A stretch of DNA of 64,000 nt from Portulaca oleracea (taxonomy: Eukaryota; Streptophyta; Magnoliopsida; Caryophyllales; Portulacaceae), in contig CM055872.1 of assembly GCA_029582165.1 (NCBI GenBank), forward strand, positions 32,700,261 through 32,764,260, given 5' to 3'. The notes beneath the pieces were generated by a model, which did not search any database, was not told the origin of the DNA, and saw only the letters and a program-made list of their open reading frames with translations. The stretch's first letter is position 1. Each line of letters starts with the position of its first letter. Made by a program: the position numbers and the translations under genes. Of the stretch, positions 35,092-45,560 are shown piece by piece.

Positions 35092-35756
35092 TAGGGATGA
35101 TAATGGGTCGCATTCAGGGCGGGTAGTGTCATACTCTTACTCTACCTATATTTAGCAGATACTAAATATGAGCACCCTTACCCTTACTCATTGGTTATTG
35201 CATGTATAACGGGTATAGTTTAGGTATATTTGAACACTAAATTATACAACCCGTTTTATACCTTTATGTATAAATTAATAGATTATTTCTAGTATAATAA
35301 CATTAGCCATCAAAAGAAAATCTCATATGATGATTCCTATTAGAAAGAACGAAATTGGGCAAGTTAATGCCAAAATAAAAATATAGATACCCTAGTTACA
35401 AAACTCGACAAATTAGTAAACTTCAGAAGCATTGAAGCAACTAAAATTTTCACTTCATTTTAACAAACAAGAGCCACAACTGTTAAGTGTATTTCTTTTA
35501 CTTAAGTACATGAAGTTTAATAAACAAAAGTCAACAAATTAGCCATAAACCCAAACATTAACATATATTTGGAGCCCATTAATGTGTAATCAACGATATT
35601 TTTATTTTTTTTAGGTATTCGAGTCGAGTCAAATACCCATCTGGTAAATATGCGTACCCATACATTACCCTTACTCGTTTTTTCTAAAATTTTACTGCCT
35701 AGTCCAGGTTGGGTGAAAGTGGGTACCCGCAGGTTCGGGTTTCATTGTCATCTTTA
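35092..35756. mobile_element. hAT-type MITE
   Basis: Begins TAGGGATGATAATGGG and ends with CATTGTCATCTTTA, so the ends are inverted repeats. The 8 bp flanks GTTCATAA (35084-35091) and GTTTATAA (35757-35764) match at seven of eight bases. It contains GGGTA/TACCC-rich ends and an AT-rich middle, with no transposase. Confidence 0.75.
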
Positions 35757-35856
35757 GTTTATAAAGGATATGAATGATTCTGCGAACAAATCGTATTTAT
35801 TTAGGAAATAGATCATCTAAAACCCAACAGAAATAATGTATGAATATAAGTAAATT

Positions 35857-36048
35857 TGAACAATTAGGAGAATCAGCGGGCTAGAGAGATAGTTTTGTAG
35901 ATAGAGAATTGGTAATGTAATATTTTCATATATTTATGTTAATGAGGCAAAGCCAATAAAGGGTATATATCCAAGCACTATGCCGACCCAACCCATACAA
36001 ATTAATTAAATATCATAAAGTGCTTATTTAAATATCAAAAGTACTACA
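35857..36048 (-). mobile_element. Copia 3' LTR (minus-strand element)
   Basis: 192 bp, matching 50375-50564. On the minus strand it begins TGTAGTACTTT and ends TAATTGTTCA. The adjoining GAGAGGGG-type polypurine tract (minus strand of 36049-36066) marks it as the 3' LTR. Flanking bases AAATT do not match the CATTT beyond the 5' LTR, so no target-site duplication is seen. Confidence 0.8.
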
Positions 36049-36085
36049 ACCCCCCCCCCCCCTCTCCAAGCTGGACTTGGGTAGG

Positions 36086-37448
36086 TGATGTACTTCCGGC
36101 TGAAAGGAAGCAATCAAGGATGAACAAATTACTAATCAAATTAGTTGAGGGCGTTAGCCTGCAATTGACTAAGGGCTAACCCCTAACCTGGATACAGAGA
36201 CACCACCAAGCAGAAAGTCATGACATTTGAACCCTCCAATGGATACAGATACACCACCAAAGGAGAAGGATCAAGACTCAACTTGATCACCACTCTAATC
36301 GACCTAATTAGAGATAAGGAAGAGATAATTTTGAGGGTAATAAAAGGAGCTAAGCTCAACTCTTTCATAAAGTTCAACTTATGTTACAAAGGAGAACTAC
36401 AAGGCCTTATGAAGGTTGAATAACATACATAATTCGTCCATACTATAAAAGGAAAGAAAATAAATAACAATTTCTACCATATCTAGTAGTTGCTCCACAA
36501 GTTGACAACACTTTCTTGATGAAATCTCTAGGCAACACCTCATACTACCATGGAGACAATTAAACAAGATAGTATGGCATGTGGCACTCATTTGACACAT
36601 CACAAGGTGAAATCCACAAGCAAAGCTTCCACTTGCAATAGGTATGATAGCAAAACTAATATCTAGTCCATGAATAATTATTAGTCAAATCTGGCTGATC
36701 ATAAGGCCTTCCTAGAGGGTGATTTTGACGAAACTTTACTAGTAGATAGGTTGGATTTTTCTACCCAAAATGGACTCCAGAATCACCCCAAACGAACGTG
36801 TATAGCTCGAGTTATGCTTGTTACAAAATTTGGGCTGCTATTGACCTTGACAGCCCTCTTGCTAACTGGATATGATCAAGGACGTTAGAAGATTCTTCCA
36901 TGCTATAAGGGCATCCTACAAACTGGAGGAAATCCTACCCAAAAGAAAAGGGCCTCTCAGACTCATGCAATCAAGTAGATAAATCTAGGCTTAAAATCGT
37001 GCGTGTTTTAGAGGACGTTGGCGGCATGGTCGCCGAGATCCTTAGCAAGGATTGACTAGAACAATCCTTAGAGGTTGATGCTTCTTGCTGGGTTATGGAA
37101 GCATTGTGGATGACCTCCTTGATCCTCAGGTTGATCACCTATGGATGGATCTCCATCAAACTTGCTAAATCAAAAACTTGGCTTCGATCAAAAGGATGTT
37201 ACTACTCAACAAGCGAGCTCGCAAACAATTCTTCTTGACTAGAAGCAAGGACTTGCTTTGGTTTCTCATTTTCTTCATTGAGGAAATCCTTGACTATTTT
37301 GGGGAACTCCTTGATGGATGCATTAGTGCACCTTAATAGAGCTTTGATAGGCTCTAATGCATCCAAAATAACCTTGATGTCTCGGACAATCCAATCCAGC
37401 ATCTTATTGAGCATCTTCATGGTGATCAAGGGGGTCTTGACTCCATCA
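36086..37448 (-). mobile_element. Gypsy 3' LTR, minus orientation
   Basis: On the minus strand it starts TGATGGAGTC right after a polypurine tract (CAAGGGGAGGA, 37449-37459) and ends ACATCA (36086). Size and termini resemble the 5048-6446 family. Two copies of the shared motif lie at 36190-36207 and 36241-36258 (minus strand). It sits between the copia 3' LTR and the copia RNase H region. Confidence 0.55.
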
Positions 37449-37790
37449 TCCTCCCCTTGTTGGAAAAAATTTGTCCTCAAATTCAGTAGAGTACCATCAC
37501 TCAGAGGTTGTAGTTGATTCACCTTTTTGACAAGGCTGAACTTGCAAGCTTGGGCATTGATGACCTCAAGGACATTGATGCATAGAGGAACGATCACCAA
37601 GGACATTGATATCAAACCTTCTTCAAAGCGGTAAACTTAAATATGCCAAAACAAGAGCAATACACTCGGCCCTTCAGCCACATTAACACATTGAGCATCT
37701 CATTGAGCATCTTCATAGTGATTAAGGGGGTCTTGACTCCATTAGTAGGGGACACAAGTCTAAGCTTGGAACTGAGTAAATTATGATGAT
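37449..37790 (-). pseudogene. Gypsy 3' internal scrap joined to copia pol end
   Basis: The minus strand reads LRTNFFQQGED just before the polypurine tract, as in the gypsy element at 8700-8750. Next to it, 37694-37750 repeats the start of the adjacent LTR (GTCTTGACTCCAT, then GCATCTTCAT). The copia pol reading MTKALPTHHHNLLSSKL (37812-37760) runs into this repeat. It is a rearranged junction. Confidence 0.5.
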
Positions 37791-38484
37791 GAGTAGGTAG
37801 AGCCTTGGTCATCAGGTCAGCAAGTTGGCATTAGGAGCTCACATGGGAGATTCGTAAGAAGCTGCCCTGAACTTTATCTCGAACATAGTGGCAATCAATT
37901 TCAATATGTTTAGTGTGTTTCTGAATAACAGGATGCACGACAATTTCTTGTGCTGCCCTATTGTCACAGAACATAGGTACTAGATATGTAGATGGAACTT
38001 GTAAGTCCATGAGAAGTCCAATAATCCAAACAAGTTCACTCGTGGTTGTTCACACTACCCGATATTCAGCTTCCGCGGATGATTTTGATGTGGTTTTCTA
38101 CTTCTTGGTATTCCAAGAAACAAGGCAATTGCCAATGAAAATACAGTACCCTGTTAAGGATTTCTCGGTAAATGGACACTTGCCCCAATCTGCATTGCTA
38201 TAGCCAATCAATTGAAGTGATGTAGATGCAGGGTAATGTTGGTCGATATTAATAGAACCTTTGAGGTATCGGAGAAGGTGCAAGGTTGCTTGCGTGTGTG
38301 GTTCTCTAGGAGTACTGAGAAACTGACTCAACTATTGAACGGAGTGGGAGATGTCTGGCCTAGTAAGATTGAGATACAATAATCTCCCAACTAACCTTCT
38401 ATACCTTTGTGGATCCGTTAGTAAGCGGCCTTCATCAATGCTTAAATGAAGACTAGTGTGAAGAGGAATAGATGCAGGTTTGCA
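37760..38484 (-). pseudogene. Copia pol relic: end of RT and RNase H
   Basis: The minus strand shows RYRRLVGRLLYL (about 38410-38375), FLSTPREPHTQATLHLLRYL (about 38320-38261), IGYSNADWGKCP (about 38205-38170), a CIFIGNCLVSWNTKK block, and a C-terminal TKALPTHHHNLLSSKL. Stops at about 38099 and 37833 break it. It continues the copia reading frame from 46691, separated only by the solo LTR insertion at 38490-46690. Confidence 0.85.
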
Positions 38485-39019
38485 AGTAGTGTGGACATTT
38501 TTCGTCGCCGTTCGGGCTTCCGAACATCCACGTGGATTGGGGTGTGATTCGGTGATTTGTGCTGGGGTTTAACCTTTATAAACTCTTTAAGGAATTAATC
38601 GTACATTTCATGAATAATATTTTGTAAAATCACTTTCCCTTTACTCAGACATTTTATGAGTTCTTGAATTAAACCTTTAAGAGTGAACATCCACTTGTAC
38701 CAAACTCTTCTAAATTTAACCCAATTTGCTCATTTAAATGTTAGGCTCGGAAGAGAGTGATTTATGCAAATATTATTTTAGAAATATAAGAAAGAAACCC
38801 TAAAATTGCATCGATACATTGTAAAACCATGTTAACCATAGTTCATGCAATCTCCGATGTATTTTAGTTCGAAATGGGAGTCGCCACCCGAATTTTTAAG
38901 GGAAAAGCAAAGACAAAACCAAAAGCAAAGAAAGAAAGACTCCGCCTGCGAAACCCAAGAATGGATTCGGGGGTAAGGCTACGAACTCGAAAAGTAAACT
39001 TTAAGAGTTCACCTCTCAC

Positions 39020-40358
39020 TGTTCGGCCTCGTTCCGAGCCGAAATTCTTCTCTTTTATAGGGTATATTTGCTTGTTTTAACCCCGTATTTTATTCGAGTT
39101 ATGAGATTTTTGTAGTTTTGTAGGAAAATAAGAGAGTGACCTAAAATGGAGCCAAAACGGAGCAAAAATTCACCAAATAAGGGATGGAGGCAGAAAGGTT
39201 GCTCGCCCGAGCAACATTTTGGCTCGCCCGAGCAACATCTCTGGAAGGACAGCAAGATCTGCCGACTGATTTTGAGCCAAGAAGAGGAGAGACAGAAAGT
39301 TGGCTCGCCCGAGCAACATACTGGCTCGGCCGAGCCATGCTTCTGCACAACGACCATGGAAAGTTTGAAAAATATGGCTAAGGCAATGAAGAAACAAAGG
39401 GCCGGCTCGCCCGAGCAAGGGCCCTGCTCGACCGAGCTGAGCTTCTGAGCTGCCGAGGAGAAGTTACCGAGGAGACAAGATACACCCGACCAGAATGCTT
39501 GCTCGCCCGAGCAGCATTTTGGCTCGCCCGAGCCACTCTGTCTGCAGACGCGCATGCTGCGATTTGTTCTAGGGTTTTGGGTTGTATTTTTCCTTCTTCT
39601 ATAAATACCCACTTGTATTAATCCAAGAGAATCAATTAGCCTAGGTAGTTTAGGAGTAGAATTAGATTTAATTGTTTTTCTTTATTTGCTTTAATCTCTC
39701 TTAATTGTTCTTCAAGTTTTCAATTGTTCTTCATTGTTCTTCAAGCTTTCTTTGATTTCTAGCATTTGTATTCAACTTTCTCAAGCTTTCTCAATCTCTC
39801 TCAAGCTCTCTCTTGTCTTCATTGAAGTGTTTTACAAGTTTTCTCTCTCTCTCTCTCTTTCTCTCCTCTCTAATCTCCATTGTTGACTTGTTTTCCAAGC
39901 TTTATAGGGTTAGCCACAATCAACTCCATTTTTAGTGGGGAGGAGGGTCAAGGAACTCCAATTCTACTTACTAGTGAGAATTTGGGGGATTCTTGGTAAT
40001 CCAAACCAGAATTTCTTGTTTGTTCGGGGGAAATTCAAGTGTAGATTGAAGGTTTATTGAAGATTAGTCATCAAAGGTATAATTTCTCGTTCCCAATTTC
40101 ATTGTTCATTCATTGTCTTCATTCATTCCTTTTAATTGCTTTCATCTTTAAGTGCTTTCTTTATTGCTTTCTTTTAATTGCTTTCTTTATTATTATCATG
40201 TCTAGGTTAGATTTAAATGCTTTCTTTACATAATTTATCGCTTTCCGCACTTGAGAAAAACCCATTTACACAAACCGATTATCCTTAATCAAGCCTCACA
40301 CTCATCCCTGTGGACCAATAACCCTAACTTATAAAACCACAAAAATTACAACCGAACA
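39020..40358 (+). repeat. 5' LTR of the non-autonomous element
   Basis: Begins TGTTCGGCCTCG and ends ACAACCGAACA. Eight copies of GCTCG-NC-CGAGC lie at 39201, 39222, 39303, 39324, 39405, 39426, 39501 and 39522. The TATA box TCTATAAATACCC is at 39598-39610. CT-rich and TTCAAG-repeated DNA follows (39700-39870). Confidence 0.92.
39598..39610 (+). promoter_or_regulatory. LTR TATA box
   Basis: TCTATAAATACCC is a strong plant TATA context, 65 bp after the last palindromic word of the 5' LTR. The same box is at 44778-44790 in the 3' LTR. Confidence 0.75.
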
Positions 40359-40359
40359 A

Positions 40360-40377
40360 TGGCGCCGTTGCCGGGGA
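40360..40377 (+). other. Primer-binding site, tRNA-Asp type
   Basis: TGGCGCCGTTGCCGGGGA, one base after the LTR end. This sequence is the primer site known from Athila and related plant elements. Confidence 0.88.
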
Positions 40378-40533
40378 TGGCGTTATTTGGTAGATTAGGC
40401 TATTGGTTTGTGTGTACATAGTTTATTGCTTTCTTGATTATGCTAGAAAAAATGTAGCGAAAAAAATTGAATATCGAAAAAAAAAGTGAGAAAAGAAAAG
40501 AAAAAAAATACAAAAATAGAAAAAAAGAGAGTT

Positions 40534-41139
40534 ATGGATAGTCCCCAATTCCCTCAATTTGAGCATGAAATATTTTGGAGGTATTTTGCTAGATTACATG
40601 ATTATCGTGCTCAATGTGAATTGTATGGCATTTTTTATGATACATTGAATTTGTTGGGAATTGTTAGTGAGGGTGTGAATTATGAGACCCGAAACCTTTT
40701 AGATTATTACGGGTTTTCTAGTTTAGGAGAAGAACCAGCATGGGAGTTACTTGAATGGTTGTCTAGGGATTCCTATGAATTTGAGCAACAAAATGTTAGT
40801 CCTAGCTTCCAACCTCCTTATGCACCACCCTTTGGGACCGAAACTGAACAATCATGTGAATACCCCGTGTATGTTGATGATCAATCTTATGATGGGGGAT
40901 ATGTGGAAAACTGTTATGATCTTTCCCAAAGTGTCGATCTTGAATCTCCTTCCGTGTGCTCCTTGTGTGATTCGCCGTATTATAGTTCAATTTCTTGTTT
41001 GCAAGCTACAGTGGCTTCCTTCGAGGCGGAAGTAGGAAAATTATTTGCGAACATGAATGAGTATATGCGTGAATTTGCCCATGAGAGTAATCATAGAGTA
41101 GAAACTCCTTCTTCACAAATGGTTGATTCGAATGTTTAA
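40534..41139 (+). CDS. Gag-like protein of the non-autonomous element, N-terminal part
   Basis: An open frame of 201 codons from the Met that opens MDSPQFPQFEHE. Residues about 10-75 (FWRYFARLHDYRAQC, then GVNYETRNLLDYYGFSSLGE and WELLEWLSRDSYEFEQQ) look like the C-terminal half of a plant gypsy gag core: the F-W-x-x-F-x-R-L start, a central N-x-E-T-R-x-L-L and a W-x-L-L-E-W-L end. The rest is acidic and aromatic-rich, with a CSLC motif but no complete zinc knuckle. It ends at a TAA (41137-41139), after which the same frame stays open to 42027. Gag origin is inferred from pattern only. Confidence 0.6.
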   Translation: MDSPQFPQFEHEIFWRYFARLHDYRAQCELYGIFYDTLNLLGIVSEGVNYETRNLLDYYGFSSLGEEPAWELLEWLSRDSYEFEQQNVSPSFQPPYAPPFGTETEQSCEYPVYVDDQSYDGGYVENCYDLSQSVDLESPSVCSLCDSPYYSSISCLQATVASFEAEVGKLFANMNEYMREFAHESNHRVETPSSQMVDSNV

Positions 41140-41157
41140 ATTGGGCATTCATCGTCT

Positions 41158-42027
41158 TTGAGTCCTGAAATGCATGTTGATTCTGCTGTGTATGATGAGG
41201 ATGATGACTATTATAACCGACCATGCCTTGGACTACTTAGTAATTCCTTAGCTCTAGCCCCACCCAGTGAGCATGAGGAACATGATGATTCTGTGTGTGA
41301 TGATGTAGAATTTGTTGAAAACATGCTAGATGACGAACCATTGTCCACACCCTTGTCCATGCCTTTGTGTGAAGAAAAAGTTGAGTTTATCGAATGCCAT
41401 TATGTTTGTGATGCAATTGAGCATGATCTTGTTAAGGGTGAAATTGAATCTTTTGTGATTGAATGTGTGCTTGATAACGATTTGTTCACTTTCATTGAGG
41501 ATCATTGCATTAGTGAGGCATTAGCTACCCTTGTATGTAAGTCCATTGATGTGCATACCAGTGATGATGAGCATAATTCTTTGGGGATTGATCATGATTG
41601 TTTGAACTTGGTTGTTGATGATGATTCTTTTGATGATGACATGCTTTATGAGTCATTCACGATAAGTTATGACCCTGAACCTTCAACTTTCACTTTTGAT
41701 GTTGTTTTGGATGATGCACCTTTGTCTTTTGATGTTGATAGTTCTTCTAGTGAGTCTGATATTAATGAAGATGAAGATGTGCTTGTGTGTGATGTTGGGA
41801 GTGTTATGATGTGGTCTAACCCTCTGTTTTCCTTATTACCTGTTGACGATTATGATGATTATTTGGATGAGAGTGGTGATTTGGAATTTGTGATTGATGA
41901 AAATTACATGGAAATTGAGTTTGAACCATTGTTTGCATCCAAGTATTCGCATGAGCATGTTCAGAAATGTGTTGTATTGCCTCCTTCCGTTGATTTGTAT
42001 ACCCAATCTCCATTTACGAGTCAATAG
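41158..42027 (+). CDS. Acidic protein, in-frame continuation after one stop
   Basis: Same frame as the preceding ORF, with only 18 nt between them, so the ancestral product was probably a single protein of nearly 500 residues. About 289 codons very rich in Asp, Glu and Ser (DEDDDYYN, CDDVEFVENMLDDE, SSSSESDINEDEDV). No membrane segment, metal site or known enzyme motif. A function in packaging or RNA binding is not supported by the acidic composition. Not recognised. Confidence 0.5.
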   Translation: MSPEMHVDSAVYDEDDDYYNRPCLGLLSNSLALAPPSEHEEHDDSVCDDVEFVENMLDDEPLSTPLSMPLCEEKVEFIECHYVCDAIEHDLVKGEIESFVIECVLDNDLFTFIEDHCISEALATLVCKSIDVHTSDDEHNSLGIDHDCLNLVVDDDSFDDDMLYESFTISYDPEPSTFTFDVVLDDAPLSFDVDSSSSESDINEDEDVLVCDVGSVMMWSNPLFSLLPVDDYDDYLDESGDLEFVIDENYMEIEFEPLFASKYSHEHVQKCVVLPPSVDLYTQSPFTSQ

Positions 42028-42042
42028 GAGGATCCATTTGTC

Positions 42043-42267
42043 ATGTCTTCTTTCACCGTGCCTAGAAAAGTCTTGTATATTCATGAATTTCATCAGTTCT
42101 ATGAGTTTTCTAAGGCATTTGATAAATTGTTAAGGGCACTAATGTTTGTATATGTGCTATTGCGAGTGAGCTCTTACCACCACCATTCTGAGATGCATGA
42201 GAGGATGCATGATTTTTTACTCCGGGTGTTGAATGGTTCTAACATGATGCCCGATATCTTGAGGTGA
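42043..42267 (+). CDS. Small open frame downstream of the acidic ORF
   Basis: 74 codons in a different frame, starting 16 nt after the previous stop, containing EFHQFYEFSKAFDKLLRAL. It may be a remnant of the same coding region after a frameshift, or chance. Not recognised. Confidence 0.25.
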   Translation: MSSFTVPRKVLYIHEFHQFYEFSKAFDKLLRALMFVYVLLRVSSYHHHSEMHERMHDFLLRVLNGSNMMPDILR

Positions 42268-44224
42268 GAAGGAGTGAATTTCTTGATAAGATGCCTTTGA
42301 GGTAATATCCTTCCTCACCCTTCTTGTATAATTAGTGAGTTGGTCTTTCTTTTCTTCTTTTATTTTATTTTCTTTTTGTGTGTGTCATTTTCTTTTATTT
42401 TGGGGTGCTTGCTTACCTACTTCTGTTTCCATTTTGAGGACACGACAACCTCTTTGTGTTGGAGTGGGAGGGTAGTATGTATTCCGGTATTCGAGTCTAA
42501 GAAAAGAAAAAAAAAAGAGTCGTTTTGTAAATATTTTAGTTTGTTTTCTTAGTTCATTAGTCCTTAGTGTCTTGTATAGTTTGTTTTTCCTTTTGATCTT
42601 GCATGTGAACCATCACTCATAGTATGCTTTTCATGTTTATTTCTAACCTTGGTGTGATGTTCCTTGGATCGTGGATTGAGTGCTTTTTATTGAAAATTTT
42701 GAGGTAACCTCTTTCCATCCTCTCTTTATGTGAATATATCGATAATTCATGATGCATGCTTGATTTTCTTTTTGGATGGCGAACCCCTTTAGTGTGATTG
42801 TTGGAATATTTTGTTGTTTGGAGCCGTGTGGGCTCGGGTCGCCACCGCTTTTTATGTGATAAGTGTTGTATATATGCTTTTCTTGGTTTTCTACTTTACT
42901 TGAGACACCCTTCTCATAATGGAGACATTGTGATGTCTTATGTTGGAGTGGGGGGTGGTCTTTTCCATTTGTCATGGGTAGATCACCTAGTTTTTGAGTC
43001 TTTTGTTTTTGTTTTTCTTAGTTTGTGTCCAAAAATCTAAAAATATTTTGTGTGTGAAAACAAAAAGGGGAGAAATGTTGTGAAAAACCCAAAAGTTGTT
43101 TTTCTTTTTGAAGATGTTTCCGTTCACAGTTGTGTAGATAGTTGTCTAATTGGCTGATTCAATCAGTTAGAAGCGGCCGGTATGAATAATGATAGGCCTT
43201 AGGAAGGATTTTTGCCATGAATTATCTCTATTAGACCTTTACATGGAATGGGAAAGCGGAATCCTCAAATCTTACACGCTTTGACTATGTCTTCTTACCT
43301 AAGTTAGACGGTTTTAGTTGTTCAGTTGCTTAAGCTCTTAATTAATGCATTAAATAAATATTGTCGGGCCTACCGTCATGGGTTGGTTTGGGTGGATCGG
43401 CACCCTATGCCCCTTAAGTGCAATGACTCACGTATGGAGAAACCCAGCAGGGAGGGTAACCCTTTGCGAAGGCCGGTGTTTAAATCCCGCAAAACCCGAC
43501 ACAAATGCTCTAAAAGACACAAAACGGATTGAGTGGAAATAAAAGATCGTAGGTTTTGAAAAAGAAAGAAAAGAGCGAAGCAAGAAAAAGGAAAAAAGAG
43601 TTGAGCAAAATAATGGTTAGACAGAGAAAAGTAAAAAAAGAAAAGAGAGCAAAGTAAGAAAAAGAAAGAAAAGAGAGGTTAAAAGAAAAACCAAGAGTGA
43701 AGTAGGATAGATAATCCCGAGCTTGAGCATGAGAACAACTCTGTTTGTCTGGTTTAGGATAGGAAGGACCGACTAGAGCCCACTTGCACATATGCACGAG
43801 GTGTTTTGCTCATCAGGAAGTGTTTTGGTTCAAAATCTCAAAGATTGGCAGTTTTCCAACCTTCGTGTCTTAATTTGTTTATACTTGCTTCTTCCAATTG
43901 ATTGTTGAGGCGGGTTTGGGAACTAGGTGCATGATTGGGGACGGGAATATCTTCTTTGCTTTTGTTTTGTTTCGTTTTTCGGTTTTCATTTCTTTTTCTT
44001 TCCCTCTTTCCTTTTTTTCTATGGCTTTTGTGGGTCTAGTTGCTATAAACCCTCACGAGACCTACCTCGTCCACCCGGGCTGCCGGGGGGTTTAAAGGGC
44101 TTGGTGCATGTGCTAAATGCATCCGTGATTCCTGCGAAAGTGAGTTAGGTTTTTAGTTTTTCTTTTTAGTCCTTTTCTTCGTTTTAAGTTTGCTCGGGGA
44201 GAGCAAACCCTTGTGTTGGAGTGG
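42268..44224 (+). other. Non-coding 3' internal region of the element
   Basis: About 2 kb without convincing coding sequence, T-rich and with A/G-rich patches (43550-43700). The phrase TTGGAGTGG(T/G) recurs at about 42459, 42945 and 44215, the last just before the 3' LTR, where it may serve as a weak polypurine tract. Confidence 0.55.
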
Positions 44225-45018
44225 TGTTTGGCCTCGTTCCGAGCCGAAATTCTTCTCTTTTATAGGGTATATTTGCTTGTTTTAACCCCGTATTTTAGAT
44301 TTTTGTAGTTTTGTAGGAAAATAAGAGAGTGACCTAAAATGGAGCCAAAACGGAGCAAAAATTCACCAAATAAGGGATGGAGGCAGAAGGGTTGCTCGCC
44401 CGAGAAACATTTTGGCTCGCCCGAGCAACATCTCTGGAAGGACAGCAAGATCTGCCAACTGATTTTGAGCCAAGAAGAGGAGAGACAGAAAGCTGGCTCG
44501 CCCGAGCAACATACTGGCTCGGCCGAGCCATGCTTCTGCACAACGACCATGGAAAGTTTGAAAAATATGGCTAAGGCAATGAAGAAACAGAGGGCCACCG
44601 CCGAGCAAGGGCCCCGCTCGACCGAGCCAGCTTCCGAGTGCCGAGGAGAAGTTGCCGAGAGACAAGATACACGGACGGAATGCTTGCTCGCGAGCATTTT
44701 GGCTCGCCCGAGCCACTCTGTCTGCAGACGCGCGTGCTGCGATTTGTTCTAGGGTTTTGGGTTGTATTTTTCCTTCTTCTATAAATACCCACTTGTATTA
44801 ATCCAAGAGAATCAATTAGCCTAGGTAGTTTAGGAGTAGAATTAGATTTAATTGCTTTCCTTTATTTGCTTTAATCTCTCTAAATTGTTCTTCAAGTTTT
44901 CAATTGTTCTTCATTGTTCTTCAAGCTTTCTTTGATTTCTAGCATTTGTATTCAACTTTCTCAAGCTTTCTCAATCTCTCTCAAGCTCTCTCTTGTCTTC
45001 ATTGAAGTGTTTTACAAG

Positions 45019-45067
<49 letters not shown>

Positions 45068-45560
45068 CTAATCTCCATTGTTGACTTGTTTTCCAAGCTT
45101 TATAGGGTTAGCCACAATCAACTCCATTTTTAGTGGGGAGGAGGGTCAAGGAACTCCAATTCTACTTACTAGTGAGAATTTGGGGGATTCTTGGTAATCC
45201 AAACCACAATTTCTTGTTTGTTCGGGGGAAATTCAAGTGTAGATTGAAGGTTTATTGAAGATTAGTCATCAAAGGTATAATTTCTCGTTCCCAATTTCAT
45301 TGTTCATTCATTGTCTTCATTCATGCCTTTTAATTGCTTTCATCTTTAAGTGCTTTCTTTATTGCTTTCTTTTAATTGCTTTCTTTATTATTATCATGTC
45401 TAGGTTAGATTTAAATGCTTTCTTTACATAATTTATCGCTTTCCGCACTTGAGAAAAACCCATTTACACAAAGTGATTATCCTTAATCAAGCCTCACTCA
45501 CACCCATCCCTGTGGACCGACAACCTTAACTTATAAAACCACAAAAATTACAACCGAACA
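44225..45560 (+). repeat. 3' LTR of the non-autonomous element
   Basis: Begins TGTTTGGCCTCG. Compared with the 5' LTR it lacks 13 nt (after CCGTATTTTA), has a longer CT run (45022-45063) and has lost or shortened three of eight palindromic words: one point change (44392-44408), one collapsed (about 44597-44610) and one contracted to GCTCGCGAGC (44685-44694). Confidence 0.9.
45022..45063. repeat. (CT)n microsatellite
   Basis: A CT run of about 20 units in the 3' LTR; the 5' LTR has a shorter run at 39842-39860. Confidence 0.9.

Larger units (their letters stand above)
39020..45560 (+). mobile_element. Complete non-autonomous LTR retrotransposon (6.5 kb)
   Basis: Bounded by a perfect 5 bp duplication CTCAC (39015-39019 and 45561-45565). 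It has two LTRs of 1339 and 1336 bp, a tRNA-Asp primer site, one long broken reading frame and no recognisable protease, RT, RNase H or integrase. The LTRs are very similar outside the palindromic part, so it is a fairly young insertion. Mobilisation would need enzymes from an autonomous relative, probably Athila/Tat-like judging from the primer site and LTR style. Confidence 0.9.

Noticed and set aside
39201..39533. CRISPR-like look of short palindromic repeats with spacers
   Set aside because: Eukaryotic LTR context, 12 bp repeats with irregular spacing of 9-69 bp, no cas genes.
39055..39612. Minus-strand open frame of 185 codons in the LTR, with repeated CCSGEP units
   Set aside because: It is produced by the GCTCG-NC-CGAGC palindromic array being free of stops in several frames on both strands; no domain, and the 3' LTR copy breaks it.
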